NCBI GenBank assembly: GCA_028290665.1
Contig: JAQGJK010000017.1
Span: 53,169-117,168 of the forward strand
DNA: 64,000 nt
Origin: Devosia sp.
GTDB taxonomy: Bacteria > Pseudomonadota > Alphaproteobacteria > Rhizobiales > Devosiaceae
Direction: 5' to 3'
Under the pieces are notes generated by a model. The model was given only the letters and a program-made list of their open reading frames with translations, did no database searches and was not told where the DNA came from. The position numbers were made by a program, and so were the translations under genes. Below are positions 54,460 through 62,784 of this stretch, in pieces (position 1 is the first letter of the stretch; every line of letters starts with the position of its first letter).

Positions 54460-55261
54460 GGCGGCGCCGGTTGGCATAGGCGATCAGCACGATCCCGCCA
54501 AGCAGGAGCGGCAGGCTGAGCAACTGGCCCATGGTGACAAAGCCACCGAACAGATAGCCGAGCTGGGGATCGGGGACGCGAACATATTCTATCAGCATGC
54601 GCACCAGTGCATAGCCGATGCCGAAGATGCCGGCGACGAGGCCGGGTTTGCGCAGGGCGTGAAACACATGAGTGGCAATGCGGATGACCAGGAACAGCAG
54701 CAGGCCTTCGAGCAACGCCTCATAGAGCTGGCTCGGGTGTCGCGGCACGTCGCCGCCGGCGGGAAACACCACGCCCCAGGGCAGGTCGGTTTCGGCGCCC
54801 CACAGTTCGCCATTGATGAAATTGGCGATGCGCCCGAGGAAGATGCCGATGGTGGCAACTGAGGCGAGCAAATCCATCGACGACAGGAGATTGCCGCCCC
54901 GGGCCCGGGTGAACAGGAGCATCGCGAGCATCAGGCCAAGCATGCCGCCGTGGAAGCTCATGCCGCCATCCCACAGGGCAAGCATTTCACGCGGGTTGGC
55001 GAGGTAATACGGCAGATTGTAGAACAGCACATAGCCGACGCGGCCGCCGACGACGATGCCGATGACGGCCCAGAAGGCGAAATCGTAGATGGCGCCGGGG
55101 GCAAAGGGCGGTGAATTGTCCCGCCACAGCGAGCGACTGCGCAGCAGCATGGCGCCATACAGGGCGCCGAAAAACACACCGCCGAGATAGGCAAGGGCGT
55201 ACCAGCGCGCGGCAAACGGGCCGATGGCGAAGGCGACCGGGTCGATGTTGGGAAACGGCAA
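54449..55261 (-). CDS. lgt: Prolipoprotein diacylglyceryl transferase
   Basis: 270 residues if started at TTG 55261 (MPFPNIDPVAFAIGPF), which has GGAG 6 nt upstream and begins exactly at the family N-terminus. The alternative is another TTG at 55315. Seven TM helices, with GGRVGYVLFYNLPYY, GGMSFHGGMLGLM (the essential His) and the Lgt signature GRIANFINGELWG. It attaches diacylglycerol to the lipobox Cys, so it would act on the lipoproteins encoded at 5029 and 6376. Confidence 0.94.
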   Translation of the reverse strand: MPFPNIDPVAFAIGPFAARWYALAYLGGVFFGALYGAMLLRSRSLWRDNSPPFAPGAIYDFAFWAVIGIVVGGRVGYVLFYNLPYYLANPREMLALWDGGMSFHGGMLGLMLAMLLFTRARGGNLLSSMDLLASVATIGIFLGRIANFINGELWGAETDLPWGVVFPAGGDVPRHPSQLYEALLEGLLLFLVIRIATHVFHALRKPGLVAGIFGIGYALVRMLIEYVRVPDPQLGYLFGGFVTMGQLLSLPLLLGGIVLIAYANRRRHVR

Positions 55262-55367
55262 AGCGGACTCCGGCAGGGTTCGGCGACATTTGGCGCTTCG
55301 TCCGGCACTGGTCAAGCGCCGGAGCGCAGCCTAAAAGGGAGCGCGACAGTGTGGACGGATGACAACG

Positions 55368-55625
55368 ATGGCTCAGAGCAACAGGATATTTGATGAACTT
55401 GGCCGGCTGATGACCGGCGCCGCCGGCGTTGCCGATGGCGTCAGGCGTGAGGTCGAGACCGGGGTCAAGACGCAGGTGCAGCGGTTCGTCGCCGACATGG
55501 ATCTGGTCAAGCGCGAGGACTATGACGCGCTGCGCGAACTGGTAATGACGCAATCGGAAGAGCTGGCGGCGCTGAAAGCCGAAGTGACGCTGTTACGCGC
55601 CGGAGCGGCCACCCCCTCGAACTAA
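55368..55625 (+). CDS. UbiK/BMFP-domain accessory factor
   Basis: 85 residues (MAQSNRIFDELGRLMTG); ATG 55359, three codons earlier, is an equal alternative. The N-terminal half is an amphipathic helix and the C-terminal half a coiled coil (KREDYDALRELVMTQSEELAALKAE in part: EDYDALRELV, EELAALKAEV). This is the BMFP/YqiC (UbiK) pattern. UbiK assists ubiquinone synthesis; the family is membrane-fusogenic in vitro. Divergent from lgt. Confidence 0.82.
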   Translation: MAQSNRIFDELGRLMTGAAGVADGVRREVETGVKTQVQRFVADMDLVKREDYDALRELVMTQSEELAALKAEVTLLRAGAATPSN

Positions 55626-55636
55626 GAGCTTCGCCG

Positions 55637-56359
55637 GTGCGCCTCGCCGTTATTTCCGACATTCACGGCAACAGCTTCGCGCTCGAGGCCGTACTCGCCG
55701 ATATTGCGCGGCAGGCGCCGGACCAGATCGTCAATTTGGGCGATGTGCTGGCCAGCCCAATCGCGCCGCGTGAAACCGCCGAGTTGCTGTCCGGGCGGAA
55801 CATCGTTACCATCCGCGGCAATCACGATCGCTGGATGACGACGCTGCGGGTCGAGGCGCAGGCGCCGGTCGACCGCTTCGCCACGGCGCAATTGACGGAC
55901 GCGCAGCACGACTGGCTGGCGACGCTGCCGGCGACAGCGGTGGTCGAGGATGTGTACCTCTGCCACGCCACCCCTACGAGCGACGAGGCGATGTGGCTCG
56001 ACACGCTGTGGGACGGGCGGACGACGACGCTGCCGGACGAGGACGAGGTGACCCGCAAGGCCGATGGCATCGTCTATCCGGTGATTCTCTGCGGGCACAC
56101 GCATATTCCGCGTGCCGTGCGGCTGCATGATGGGCGGCAGGTGATCAATCCGGGAAGCGTCGGGCTGCAGACGATGCACGGTTCGCCCGACGCGCGGTAC
56201 GCGATCTTGGATCGGCGAGACGGTAGATGGTCGGCGTCGTTCCGCACCGTTGCCTATGACACCGAGGCGGCGGCGCGGGCGGCCGAGGCGAACGGGTTTC
56301 CGCAGTGGCGTGAGGCGTTGATTGGCGGTTGGGCGACACCGGTCGGGTTGTTTGGGTGA
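55637..56359 (+). CDS. Metallophosphoesterase (YfcE/MJ0936-like)
   Basis: 240 residues from GTG 55637, 11 nt after the ubiK-like stop. Calcineurin-type motifs in order: VISDIHGNSFAL (D-x-H), VNLGDVLASP (GD), IRGNHDRWM (GNHD) and ILCGHTHIPRA (GHTH). After the motif VINPGSVGLQ the C-terminal 40 residues are a beta cap. A broad-specificity phosphodiesterase or phosphatase; the substrate is not deducible. Confidence 0.9.
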   Translation: MRLAVISDIHGNSFALEAVLADIARQAPDQIVNLGDVLASPIAPRETAELLSGRNIVTIRGNHDRWMTTLRVEAQAPVDRFATAQLTDAQHDWLATLPATAVVEDVYLCHATPTSDEAMWLDTLWDGRTTTLPDEDEVTRKADGIVYPVILCGHTHIPRAVRLHDGRQVINPGSVGLQTMHGSPDARYAILDRRDGRWSASFRTVAYDTEAAARAAEANGFPQWREALIGGWATPVGLFG

Positions 56360-56373
56360 GGGGTGGTGGTAGG

Positions 56374-56445
56374 CCCTCACCCGCCCTGCGTTGCACGGCA
56401 CCCTCTCCCGCGAGCGGAAGAGGGGAGAGGAGCTGCGGGTGAGGG
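56374..56445. repeat. Palindromic intergenic repeat, copy A
   Basis: Outer arms CCCTCACCCGC (56374-56384) and GCGGGTGAGGG (56435-56445) are perfect complements. Inside lie CCCTCTCCCGC and GGGGAGAGG. Copies with the same CCCTCACCC/CTCTCCC theme recur at 60131, 61537 and 62931. It lies in the 269-nt gap before the YbjN gene, otherwise empty. Confidence 0.7.
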
Positions 56446-56628
56446 TCTGTCCCGAATCGGAGCACCCGTGACGGCATGATGACACCGCCGTTAAGCCCTT
56501 CTTAACCGTCCCGGCTCGATCATCCACAGAAGAAAGCCGGGTGCTTTGGCAGCGAATCTGCCTAGATGGCAGAAGTATTTCGCCGCCCAAAGCGCGTTTC
56601 CCTCTCGGCCCCAGCGGGAGCCAAGCTG

Positions 56629-57132
56629 ATGACTTCACTTATGGAAGCCGATTTCGAGCGGCACGTCCATCCGGTCGACATGATCGAGACCATCGCCGCG
56701 GTGAACGACTGGTCGTTCGAGCGGCAGGACGACAACGAGATTTCGATTTCGGTGCGCGGCGGCTGGAGCGATTACCATGTGTCGTTCAGTTGGATGGAAG
56801 ACCTTGAGAGCCTGCACATCGCCTCGGCCTTCGACCTCAAGGTGCCGGACGCACGCCAGGCCGAAATCGGCAAGCTGATCGCCACCATCAACGAGCAATT
56901 GTGGATCGGACATTTCGATCGCTGGCGGCGCGAGGACGTGGTGCTGTTCCGTAATTCGCACCTGCTGACTGGCGGAGCGGAGATATCGCCGCAGCAGTGC
57001 GAGGCGTTGCTGCGCTCGGCAACCACGGCGTGCGACCAGTATTACCAGGCGTTCCAATTCGTGGTGTGGGCGGGCCGCACCGCCAAGGATGCGCTTGAGC
57101 AGGTGCTGTTCGAAACCGTGGGCGAAGCATGA
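56629..57132 (+). CDS. YbjN-domain protein (cytosolic)
   Basis: 167 residues from ATG 56629 (MTSLMEADFERHVHP), which has GGGAG 8 nt upstream; ATG 56566 gives 21 extra residues but lacks a ribosome site. No signal peptide. VDMIETIAAVNDWSFERQDD, YHVSFSWMEDLESLH and NEQLWIGHFDRWRRED fit the YbjN sensory transduction regulator family, which is structurally like type III secretion chaperones. It is distinct from the two secreted YbjN paralogues at 27117-28292. The stop overlaps proC (ATGA). Confidence 0.83.
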   Translation: MTSLMEADFERHVHPVDMIETIAAVNDWSFERQDDNEISISVRGGWSDYHVSFSWMEDLESLHIASAFDLKVPDARQAEIGKLIATINEQLWIGHFDRWRREDVVLFRNSHLLTGGAEISPQQCEALLRSATTACDQYYQAFQFVVWAGRTAKDALEQVLFETVGEA

Positions 57133-57947
57133 CGCTGGCAAGTATCGGTTCGGTCGTGCTGGTCGGCGCCGGCAAGATGGGCATAGCGATGGCGCGGGGA
57201 TGGCTCGATGCGGGCCTGGTGCCGGGGCAATTGGTGCTGGTCGATCCCAATCCATCCGAGGCGACTACTGAATTTGCGCGCGAGCATGGCGTGCAGCTGA
57301 TCGCGAGTACCGAGGGGACGGCCCCGAGCGTGCTGGTGCTGGCGGTCAAGCCGCTGGTCATCGGGCCGGTGCTCGCAGCAGTGCAGTCGGCGCTTGGGCC
57401 CGATACGCTGGTGATTTCGATCGCAGCGGGGATTTCGCTGGCGACTTTGACGGCAGGCCTCGGGACCGGGCGGCTGATCCGCACCATGCCCAACACGCCG
57501 GCACAGGTTGGCAAGGGTGTCACCGGCGTGGTGCCCGGTCCGCGGGCGACCGACGGCGACCGGGATGTAGTCGAGGCGCTGCTGTCGGCCAATGGGACGG
57601 TGGTGTTTTTCGAGACGGAGGCGCAGCTCGATGCGGTGACGGCGGTGTCGGGCTCGGGGCCGGCCTATGTGTTCAATCTGGTGGAAGCCATGGCTGCGGC
57701 TGGCGTGAGGCAGGGGCTGACCCAGGCACAGGCAATGCTGCTGGCACGGGAGACGGTGATCGGCGCGGCGGCGCTGATGGAAGCCGATCCGTCGCCGGCT
57801 GCGGTGTTGCGGCAGAACGTGACCTCACCCAATGGCACCACGGCGGCGGCGCTCGCGGTGCTAATGGCCGATGACGGGCTCGGGCCGCTGCTCGACCGGG
57901 CAGTTGATGCGGCGCGGCGGCGAAGCGAAGAGCTGGGGCGGGGCTAG
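57129..57947 (+). CDS. proC: Pyrroline-5-carboxylate reductase
   Basis: 272 residues. NAD(P) motif VGAGKMGIAMARGWL, then LAVKP, RTMPNTPAQVGKGVTGV, SGSGPAYVFNLVEAM and the C-terminal NVTSPNGTTAAALAVL, all P5CR signatures. It makes proline from pyrroline-5-carboxylate. It starts inside the stop of the YbjN gene and ends one base into the start of the CsaA-like gene. Confidence 0.95.
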   Translation: MTLASIGSVVLVGAGKMGIAMARGWLDAGLVPGQLVLVDPNPSEATTEFAREHGVQLIASTEGTAPSVLVLAVKPLVIGPVLAAVQSALGPDTLVISIAAGISLATLTAGLGTGRLIRTMPNTPAQVGKGVTGVVPGPRATDGDRDVVEALLSANGTVVFFETEAQLDAVTAVSGSGPAYVFNLVEAMAAAGVRQGLTQAQAMLLARETVIGAAALMEADPSPAAVLRQNVTSPNGTTAAALAVLMADDGLGPLLDRAVDAARRRSEELGRG

Positions 57948-58288
57948 TGGCCGAGACGATCAGCTATGATGATTTCGCCAAGGTCGATATCCGCACCGGG
58001 ACCGTGATTGAAGCGCGGCCGTTTCCCGAGGCGCGCAAGCCGGCGATCATCCTGATCATCGATTTCGGCCCTGAAATCGGCATCAAAAAATCCTCGGCGC
58101 AGATCGCGGTGCACTATACGCCTGAGCAATTGGTCGGCCGACAGGTAATGGCTGTGGTCAATTTCCCGCCCCGCCAGATCGGGCCGCTACGGTCAGAAGT
58201 GCTGACGCTCGGCTTCGAGGATGCGACAGGCGCGATCGTGCTGGCGGCAGTCGACCAGCTAGTGCCGAACGGGCAGAAGCTGCTGTAG
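57947..58288 (+). CDS. CsaA-like tRNA-binding domain protein
   Basis: 113 residues from GTG 57947, sharing a base with the proC stop (TAGTG). The whole protein is one OB-fold EMAP-II-like domain: DFAKVDIRTGTVIEA, KPAIILIIDFGPEIGIKKSS, VMAVVNFPPRQIGPLRSEVL. Dimeric CsaA-type proteins bind tRNA and act as a chaperone-like factor. Function here is inferred from family only. Confidence 0.88.
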   Translation: MAETISYDDFAKVDIRTGTVIEARPFPEARKPAIILIIDFGPEIGIKKSSAQIAVHYTPEQLVGRQVMAVVNFPPRQIGPLRSEVLTLGFEDATGAIVLAAVDQLVPNGQKLL

Positions 58289-58351
58289 CCGGCTGCGGGT
58301 GAGTGTTATTCGGCGGGCAGTGGTCCCTTGAAATCGCGTCTCGCCGCAACT

Positions 58352-58436
58352 TCAGTCATTCCCGCGAACGCGGGAATCCCAGTTTACTTGTTTGCCGTCG
58401 TCAAACAGAGATTCCCGCGTTCGCGGGAATGACTGA
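58352..58436. repeat. 27-bp perfect inverted repeat (REP/BIME-like)
   Basis: The left arm 58352-58378 and right arm 58410-58436 are exact reverse complements (27 bp) around a 31-nt spacer. Each arm is itself a palindrome with core ATTCCCGCG-AA-CGCGGGAAT. It sits downstream of the CsaA-like gene and could also stop transcription. Confidence 0.8.
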
Positions 58437-58520
58437 GTGCTGGTCGATTGCGGGTGTACGGATTTAACGCGGATGAGCTTTAGGAGTTAACGCGCGCTCA
58501 TTGGGCTTTGCCTCGCGTCC

Positions 58521-59039
58521 CTATAGCCCGTCCGTCAGTTTCAGGCGGTCGAGAGTGGCCCGGTCGCCCGGTTCGACCATGGCGACCAGGAAGCGGCGGA
58601 CGATGGTGCGACCGGCTTCGGGCAGGCCGGCAATGGCCTCGTCGATACGGCTGGCCTGAGATTCCGACAGCACCTCGAAGAACTGCCGGCCCTTGTCGGT
58701 GGCGTAGAGCAGGCGCTGGCGGCGGTCGACGGCGCCGGTCTTCTGCTCGACATAGCCGTTGTCGAGAAGTTGCCGCAGCACCCGGGCGAGGCTTTGCTTG
58801 GTGATTTTGAGAATATCCAGCAGATCGGCGACTGGCATGCCGGGCTTCAGATTGACGAAATACAGCACGCGATGGTGGGCGCGACCAAAGCCCTGATGTT
58901 CGAGCATGTGGTCGGCGTCGCCGACGAAATCGCGGTAGGCAAAAAAGAACAACCCCATGATGTCGAGGGGCAGGGGATCGCCATTGGCGGAGCGCAAATT
59001 TATGTCAGCCTTGTTGACATTTATTTCGACGGCTGGCAT
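58521..59039 (-). CDS. MarR-family transcriptional regulator
   Basis: 172 residues from ATG 59039 (MPAVEINVNKADINL). The winged HTH spans about residues 70-120: ADLLDILKITKQSLARVLRQ, then NGYVEQKTGAVDRRQRLLYA, which is the MarR wing with its Asp-Arg-Arg pattern. The N-terminal FFAYRDFVGDADHMLEH helix is the dimer part. It is divergent from ilvE with 147 nt between; regulation of ilvE is possible but no clear palindrome was seen. Confidence 0.88.
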   Translation of the reverse strand: MPAVEINVNKADINLRSANGDPLPLDIMGLFFFAYRDFVGDADHMLEHQGFGRAHHRVLYFVNLKPGMPVADLLDILKITKQSLARVLRQLLDNGYVEQKTGAVDRRQRLLYATDKGRQFFEVLSESQASRIDEAIAGLPEAGRTIVRRFLVAMVEPGDRATLDRLKLTDGL

Positions 59040-59186
59040 TCTCGCTCCTGTCAGGATCACTGTCCTTTCGTTACTTATCCCAAAGGGGCTTGGGTTTGCC
59101 AAGCACTATGGGGTGGGGCATGATCCGCTCGATACGCGGCCAGCCGCCTCCATGAAGGCGCGGCCACCTGATATGGGAGAGGGAAT

Positions 59187-60077
59187 ATGGCAGGCGTGCC
59201 AATGGACCAGCGCGAGGGCTGGATCTGGTTTGACGGTGAACTGGTTCCCTGGAAGGATGCCAAGGTCCACGTGCTGACGCACGGGCTGCATTATGCCAGC
59301 TCGGTATTCGAAGGCGAACGGGCGTATGGCGGCGAGATCTTCAAATCCCGCGAGCATGCCGACCGGCTGATCCGCTCGGGCAAGACGCTGGACATGACGA
59401 TTCCGTATTCGGTCGAGGAAATCGAGGCGGCGAAGCGCCTGGTGCTCGACCGCAATGGCCTGGTCGATGCCTATGTCCGGCCCGTCGCCTGGCGCGGCTC
59501 GGAAGAGCTCAGCGTGCCGGCGCGCAACAACACGGTGCACCTCGCCATCGCCGCCTGGGTGTGGCCGAGCTATTTTACCGTCGAGGAAAAGCTCAAGGGC
59601 ATCAGGCTTGAATGGAGCAAGTGGAAGCGCCCGAGTCCGGAGACGATTCCCTCGTCGGCCAAGGCCGCTGGGCTCTACATGATCTGTACGCTGAGCAAGG
59701 ACGCGGCGATGGCCAATGGCTATGCCGACGCGCTGATGCTGGACTATCGCGGGTATGTGGCCGAGGCGACGGGCGCCAACGTGTTTTTCATCAAGGGCGA
59801 TGAAATCGTGACGCCGACGCCCGATTGCTTCCTCAACGGCATCACCCGGCAGACGCTGATCGACCTCGCCAAGCGCAATGGCTTCAAGGTGACCGAGCGG
59901 CACATGCTGCCCGGTGAACTCGCCGATTTCGACGAGTGTTTCTTGACGGGCACAGCGGCGGAAGTGACGCCGGTGAGCGAGATCGGGGAATATCGGTTCA
60001 GCCCGGGCAAGGCGTGCCGGACGTTGATCGATGCGTATTCGGCGGAAGTGCTGCTGCGGCGGGCGGCGGCGGAGTAG
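59187..60077 (+). CDS. ilvE: Branched-chain amino acid aminotransferase
   Basis: 296 residues. WIWFDGELVPWKDAKVHVLT, HGLHYASSVFEGERAYGG, VRPVAWRGSE, then the PLP Lys in SSAKAAGLYMICTLSK region, YVAEATGANVFFIK and FLNGITRQTLIDLAK. Class IV PLP enzyme converting 2-oxo acids and Glu into Leu, Ile, Val. GGGAGAGG lies before the ATG. A 14-bp terminator stem follows. Confidence 0.95.
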   Translation: MAGVPMDQREGWIWFDGELVPWKDAKVHVLTHGLHYASSVFEGERAYGGEIFKSREHADRLIRSGKTLDMTIPYSVEEIEAAKRLVLDRNGLVDAYVRPVAWRGSEELSVPARNNTVHLAIAAWVWPSYFTVEEKLKGIRLEWSKWKRPSPETIPSSAKAAGLYMICTLSKDAAMANGYADALMLDYRGYVAEATGANVFFIKGDEIVTPTPDCFLNGITRQTLIDLAKRNGFKVTERHMLPGELADFDECFLTGTAAEVTPVSEIGEYRFSPGKACRTLIDAYSAEVLLRRAAAE

Positions 60078-60098
60078 GTTCGCTTTACTGGGAAGCGT

Positions 60099-60131
60099 AT
60101 GCAAAGGGCCGGGTCGACCGGCCCTTTGCAT
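60099..60131. terminator. Terminator between convergent ilvE and moaE
   Basis: Perfect 14-bp arms ATGCAAAGGGCCGG (60099-60112) and CCGGCCCTTTGCAT (60118-60131), 5-nt loop, 22 nt after the ilvE stop. The T tract is short (TTT then CCCC), so termination may be aided by the stem alone. Confidence 0.7.
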
Positions 60132-60195
60132 TTCCCCTCATCCGGCCTTTGGCCACCTACTCCCCGCTGGGGCGAAGGGATGGAGGCGAGGGGCT
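60131..60195. repeat. Palindromic intergenic repeat, copy B
   Basis: CCCCTCATCC on the left and GGCGAGGGGC on the right, with CTCCCCGCTGGGGCG in the middle. A degenerate relative of copies A, C and D. It fills the remainder of the ilvE-moaE gap. Confidence 0.5.
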
Positions 60196-60648
60196 TTACT
60201 TTTCCAGCCAGCGATCGCGGGCGTTGTCGTCATCGGGCTTGGCATCGACCCATTTCTCGCCCTCGGGCGTCGCTTCTTTCTTCCAGAACGGGGCGCCGGT
60301 TTTTAGATAGTCCATCAGGAATTCGGCGGCGTCGAAGGCCGCTTTGCGGTGGGGGGCGAGGGCCATCACCTGCATGATGGGTTCGCCGGGCTGCATGTCG
60401 CCGTAGCGGTGGATGACGGTGGCGCGGATCAGGCCGAAGCGGGTGATGGCATCGGCGATCATGGCGGCGATCTCGTTGCGGGCGAGGTCGGGGTAGCATT
60501 CGAGCGTCAGGGATGAAACGGCATCCCCGGGCGAGGAGCGGACGAGGCCGGTGAAGGTGACGGCCGCGCCGGCGCCGGCGTTGTGTTCGAGAAACGCGTT
60601 GGATTCGGCACCCGGATCGAATTTCTCGGTGCCGATGCGAACGGTCAT
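60196..60648 (-). CDS. moaE: Molybdopterin synthase catalytic subunit MoaE
   Basis: 150 residues. AVTFTGLVRSSPGDAVSSLT, ECYPDLARNEIAAM, VIHRYGDMQPGEPIMQV and DYLKTGAPFWKKEATPEGEKW, where the Lys pair binds MPT and the MoaD C-terminus. It puts dithiolene sulfur into molybdopterin. It lies 2 nt after moaD. Confidence 0.95.
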   Translation of the reverse strand: MTVRIGTEKFDPGAESNAFLEHNAGAGAAVTFTGLVRSSPGDAVSSLTLECYPDLARNEIAAMIADAITRFGLIRATVIHRYGDMQPGEPIMQVMALAPHRKAAFDAAEFLMDYLKTGAPFWKKEATPEGEKWVDAKPDDDNARDRWLEK

Positions 60649-60650
60649 CG

Positions 60651-60902
60651 TTAGCCGCCCGTCATCGGGGGGAACAGGGCGATGATCTTGGCGCCGGCGA
60701 TGGGTGACGAATGATCGGCGACGCGCGCGTCGATCGCGGCTTTGATCAGCGATTTCTTGCCGAAGGCGAGGTCGCCGTCCTCCTCGCGGCCGGCGAGCCA
60801 GTCGATCAGATCGGATACGGTCACGACTTCCGGGGGCGGAGAAACTTCTTCGTCGGAGCGGTTGAGGCGTTCGCGCAGCCAGGCGAAATAGAGGATCTTC
60901 AT
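60651..60902 (-). CDS. moaD: Molybdopterin synthase sulfur carrier subunit MoaD
   Basis: 83 residues from ATG 60902 (MKILYFAWLRERLNRSDEEV). Ubiquitin-like fold ending in the required Gly-Gly (FPPMTGG), which is thiocarboxylated. The start codon overlaps the pgsA stop as ATGA; moaE follows after 2 nt. Longer frames upstream run inside pgsA and are not real. Confidence 0.95.
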   Translation of the reverse strand: MKILYFAWLRERLNRSDEEVSPPPEVVTVSDLIDWLAGREEDGDLAFGKKSLIKAAIDARVADHSSPIAGAKIIALFPPMTGG

Positions 60903-61465
60903 GGCCGGTCGCCGAGCAGATGCGGCTGGGCGGCGAGGAAGTATTGCAGGCCGGTCCAGACCGTCAGGATGCCGGCGGCCCACAACAGCACATCGCCGAC
61001 GAGGTAAGGCAGCGGCAGCAGCCGTTCGAGCAGGATGGCGACGATGGCGACGAGCTGGATGGTGGTTTTCCACTTGGCGAGCGGGGTGACGTGGACGACG
61101 ACATTGGTCGCGCCCATGAATTCGCGCAGGCCCGAGACGAAGATTTCGCGAATCATGATGGCGATGGCCGGGATGAGATCGAGCGCCGAGAGGCTGTGAT
61201 CGTAGGCGAGGACGACGATCAGTGCCCCGACCAGCAGTTTATCGGCAATCGGATCGAGCATGCGGCCGAGCGGCGAGGACTGGTTCCAAGCGCGGGCGAG
61301 ATAGCCATCGAGCCAGTCGGTGATTGCTGCGAGGATGTAGAGCACTAGTGCGATGGCGCGGAGCGTCGGGTCGGCCATGAGGATCAGCACGCAGATCACC
61401 GGGATGGCGACGATGCGGGCGTAGGTCAGGAGATTGGGGACCGAATAGGGCGAGGCGTTTGGCAT
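60899..61465 (-). CDS. pgsA: CDP-diacylglycerol-glycerol-3-phosphate 3-phosphatidyltransferase
   Basis: 188 residues with five or six TM helices. The CDP-alcohol phosphotransferase motif DG-x2-AR-x8-G-x3-D-x3-D is present (DGYLARAW, then SPLGRMLDPIAD). It makes phosphatidylglycerophosphate. The order pgsA-moaD-moaE is typical of Hyphomicrobiales; the usual uvrC neighbour is separated from it here by a DAHP synthase gene. Confidence 0.95.
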   Translation of the reverse strand: MPNASPYSVPNLLTYARIVAIPVICVLILMADPTLRAIALVLYILAAITDWLDGYLARAWNQSSPLGRMLDPIADKLLVGALIVVLAYDHSLSALDLIPAIAIMIREIFVSGLREFMGATNVVVHVTPLAKWKTTIQLVAIVAILLERLLPLPYLVGDVLLWAAGILTVWTGLQYFLAAQPHLLGDRP

Positions 61466-61536
61466 GGGGACAGGTGAGCGGGATTGGGGGGTGGGGTCAA
61501 GGGGGGGAGGGAGCTAAGGGGGTTGGGGTTAGCTGT

Positions 61537-61597
61537 AGGCCCTCACCCGGCGCTGCGCGCCACCCTCTCCCTTGGTGGGGAGAGGGGAAGCGGGTGC
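61537..61597. repeat. Palindromic intergenic repeat, copy C
   Basis: GGCCCTCACCCGGCGC left, ACCCTCTCCC and GGGGAGAGGGG inside, GCGGGTGCC right. It has the same plan as copy A and lies between pgsA and the DAHP synthase gene (156-nt gap). Confidence 0.65.
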
Positions 61598-61621
61598 CAC
61601 ACGCTCGTCTTGCCGTTGAAA

Positions 61622-62689
61622 TTACGCGACTTGGCGGGTGGCCTCGCGGCGGGTTTCGACGGCTTCGGCCAGTTTCTCCAGCGCCGCGACGGTGGTGTCC
61701 CAGCCGATGCAGCCGTCGGTTATCGACTGGCCGTAAACGAGGGGCTGGCCGGGCTTCAGGTCCTGCCGGCCGGCGACGAGGTTGGATTCGACCATTACCC
61801 CGACGATGCGGCGATCGCCATTGGCGAGCTGGGTGCCGACATCGGCGAGGACCAGCGGCTGATTCTCGGGTTGCTTTGACGAATTGGCGTGGCTCGCATC
61901 GATCATGATGGCGGGCTGGACGCCAGCTTTCAGGGAGGCGACGGCAGCAGCTTCAACGCTGTCCGCGTCGTAGTTGGTCGCCTTGCCGCCGCGCAGGATG
62001 ATGTGGCAATCGCCATTGCCGGAGGTGGTGGCAATGGCGGAGCGGCCATCCTTGGTGACGGCGAGGAAGTGATGCGGCTGGCCAGCCGATTTCACCGCGT
62101 CGAGGGCAATCTGGACATTGCCGTCTGTACCGTTCTTAAAGCCGACCGGGCAGGAGAGGCCCGAGGCGAGTTCGCGGTGGACCTGACTTTCGGTGGTGCG
62201 GGCACCGATGGCGCCCCAGCTGACCAGGTCGGCAAAATATTGCGGGGTGGTCATATCGAGGAATTCCGAGCCGGCCGGCACGCCGAGATCGTTGATGTCG
62301 GCGAGCAGGCTGCGGGCGAGGCGCAGGCCATTGTCGATGTGGAAACTGCCATCGAGGTCGGGGTCGTTGATCAGACCCTTCCAGCCGACGGTGGTGCGCG
62401 GCTTTTCGAAATACACCCGCATGACGATTTCGAGCGAACCGGCAAGGCGCTTGCGCAAATCGGCGAGGCGTGTGGCGTATTCGAGCGCGGCCTTCGGATC
62501 GTGGATCGAGCAGGGGCCAACGACCACGGCGAGGCGGTCATCATGGCCGTGGAGGATGTTGTGGAGCGCGTGCCGGGCGGCGAGCACGGTGCGCGTCGCG
62601 GCCTCGCTGCGGGGGAATTCCGTCATAACTTCCGAAGGGGTGCGGAGTTCGCGGATGTCGGTGATGCGCAGATCGTCGGTGGTTTTCAT
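61622..62689 (-). CDS. aroG: 3-deoxy-7-phosphoheptulonate (DAHP) synthase, type I alpha (AroG-like)
   Basis: 355 residues, standard for enteric-type class I DAHP synthase. LAVVVGPCSIHDPKAALEYA, KPRTTVGWKGLINDPDLD, GARTTESQVHRELASG, VGFKNGTDGN, DASHANSSKQPENQ and GVMVESNLVAGRQ hold the PEP, E4P and metal-binding residues. First step of aromatic amino acid synthesis. GAGGAG lies 6-7 nt before the ATG. An attenuator-like leader lies upstream (62727-62868). Many alphaproteobacteria rely on a class II enzyme, so this may be a second, separately acquired isozyme; which amino acid inhibits it cannot be read safely from sequence. Confidence 0.95.
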   Translation of the reverse strand: MKTTDDLRITDIRELRTPSEVMTEFPRSEAATRTVLAARHALHNILHGHDDRLAVVVGPCSIHDPKAALEYATRLADLRKRLAGSLEIVMRVYFEKPRTTVGWKGLINDPDLDGSFHIDNGLRLARSLLADINDLGVPAGSEFLDMTTPQYFADLVSWGAIGARTTESQVHRELASGLSCPVGFKNGTDGNVQIALDAVKSAGQPHHFLAVTKDGRSAIATTSGNGDCHIILRGGKATNYDADSVEAAAVASLKAGVQPAIMIDASHANSSKQPENQPLVLADVGTQLANGDRRIVGVMVESNLVAGRQDLKPGQPLVYGQSITDGCIGWDTTVAALEKLAEAVETRREATRQVA

Positions 62690-62726
62690 AGTGTCTCCTC
62701 AGGATCGTCTGGTTGGCCCCGGGCGA

Positions 62727-62751
62727 CAAAAAAGCCGCCCTGGCGGCGGCT
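62727..62751 (-). terminator. Attenuator terminator in the DAHP synthase leader
   Basis: Minus strand: AGCCGCC (62751-62745), loop GCCAG, GGCGGCT (62739-62733), then a T run (A-run on plus, 62728-62733). It stands 33 nt after the leader-peptide stop and 38 nt before the aroG start, inside the leader and not after a full gene. Confidence 0.8.
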
Positions 62752-62784
62752 CTTTGGGTGCTGTTTGTCTGTTGGCCCGTTCGT

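Noticed and set aside
58352..58436. The inverted repeat as the ends of a mini-transposon
   Set aside because: Only 31 nt lie between the arms and there is no target-site duplication, so a REP-type doublet fits better.
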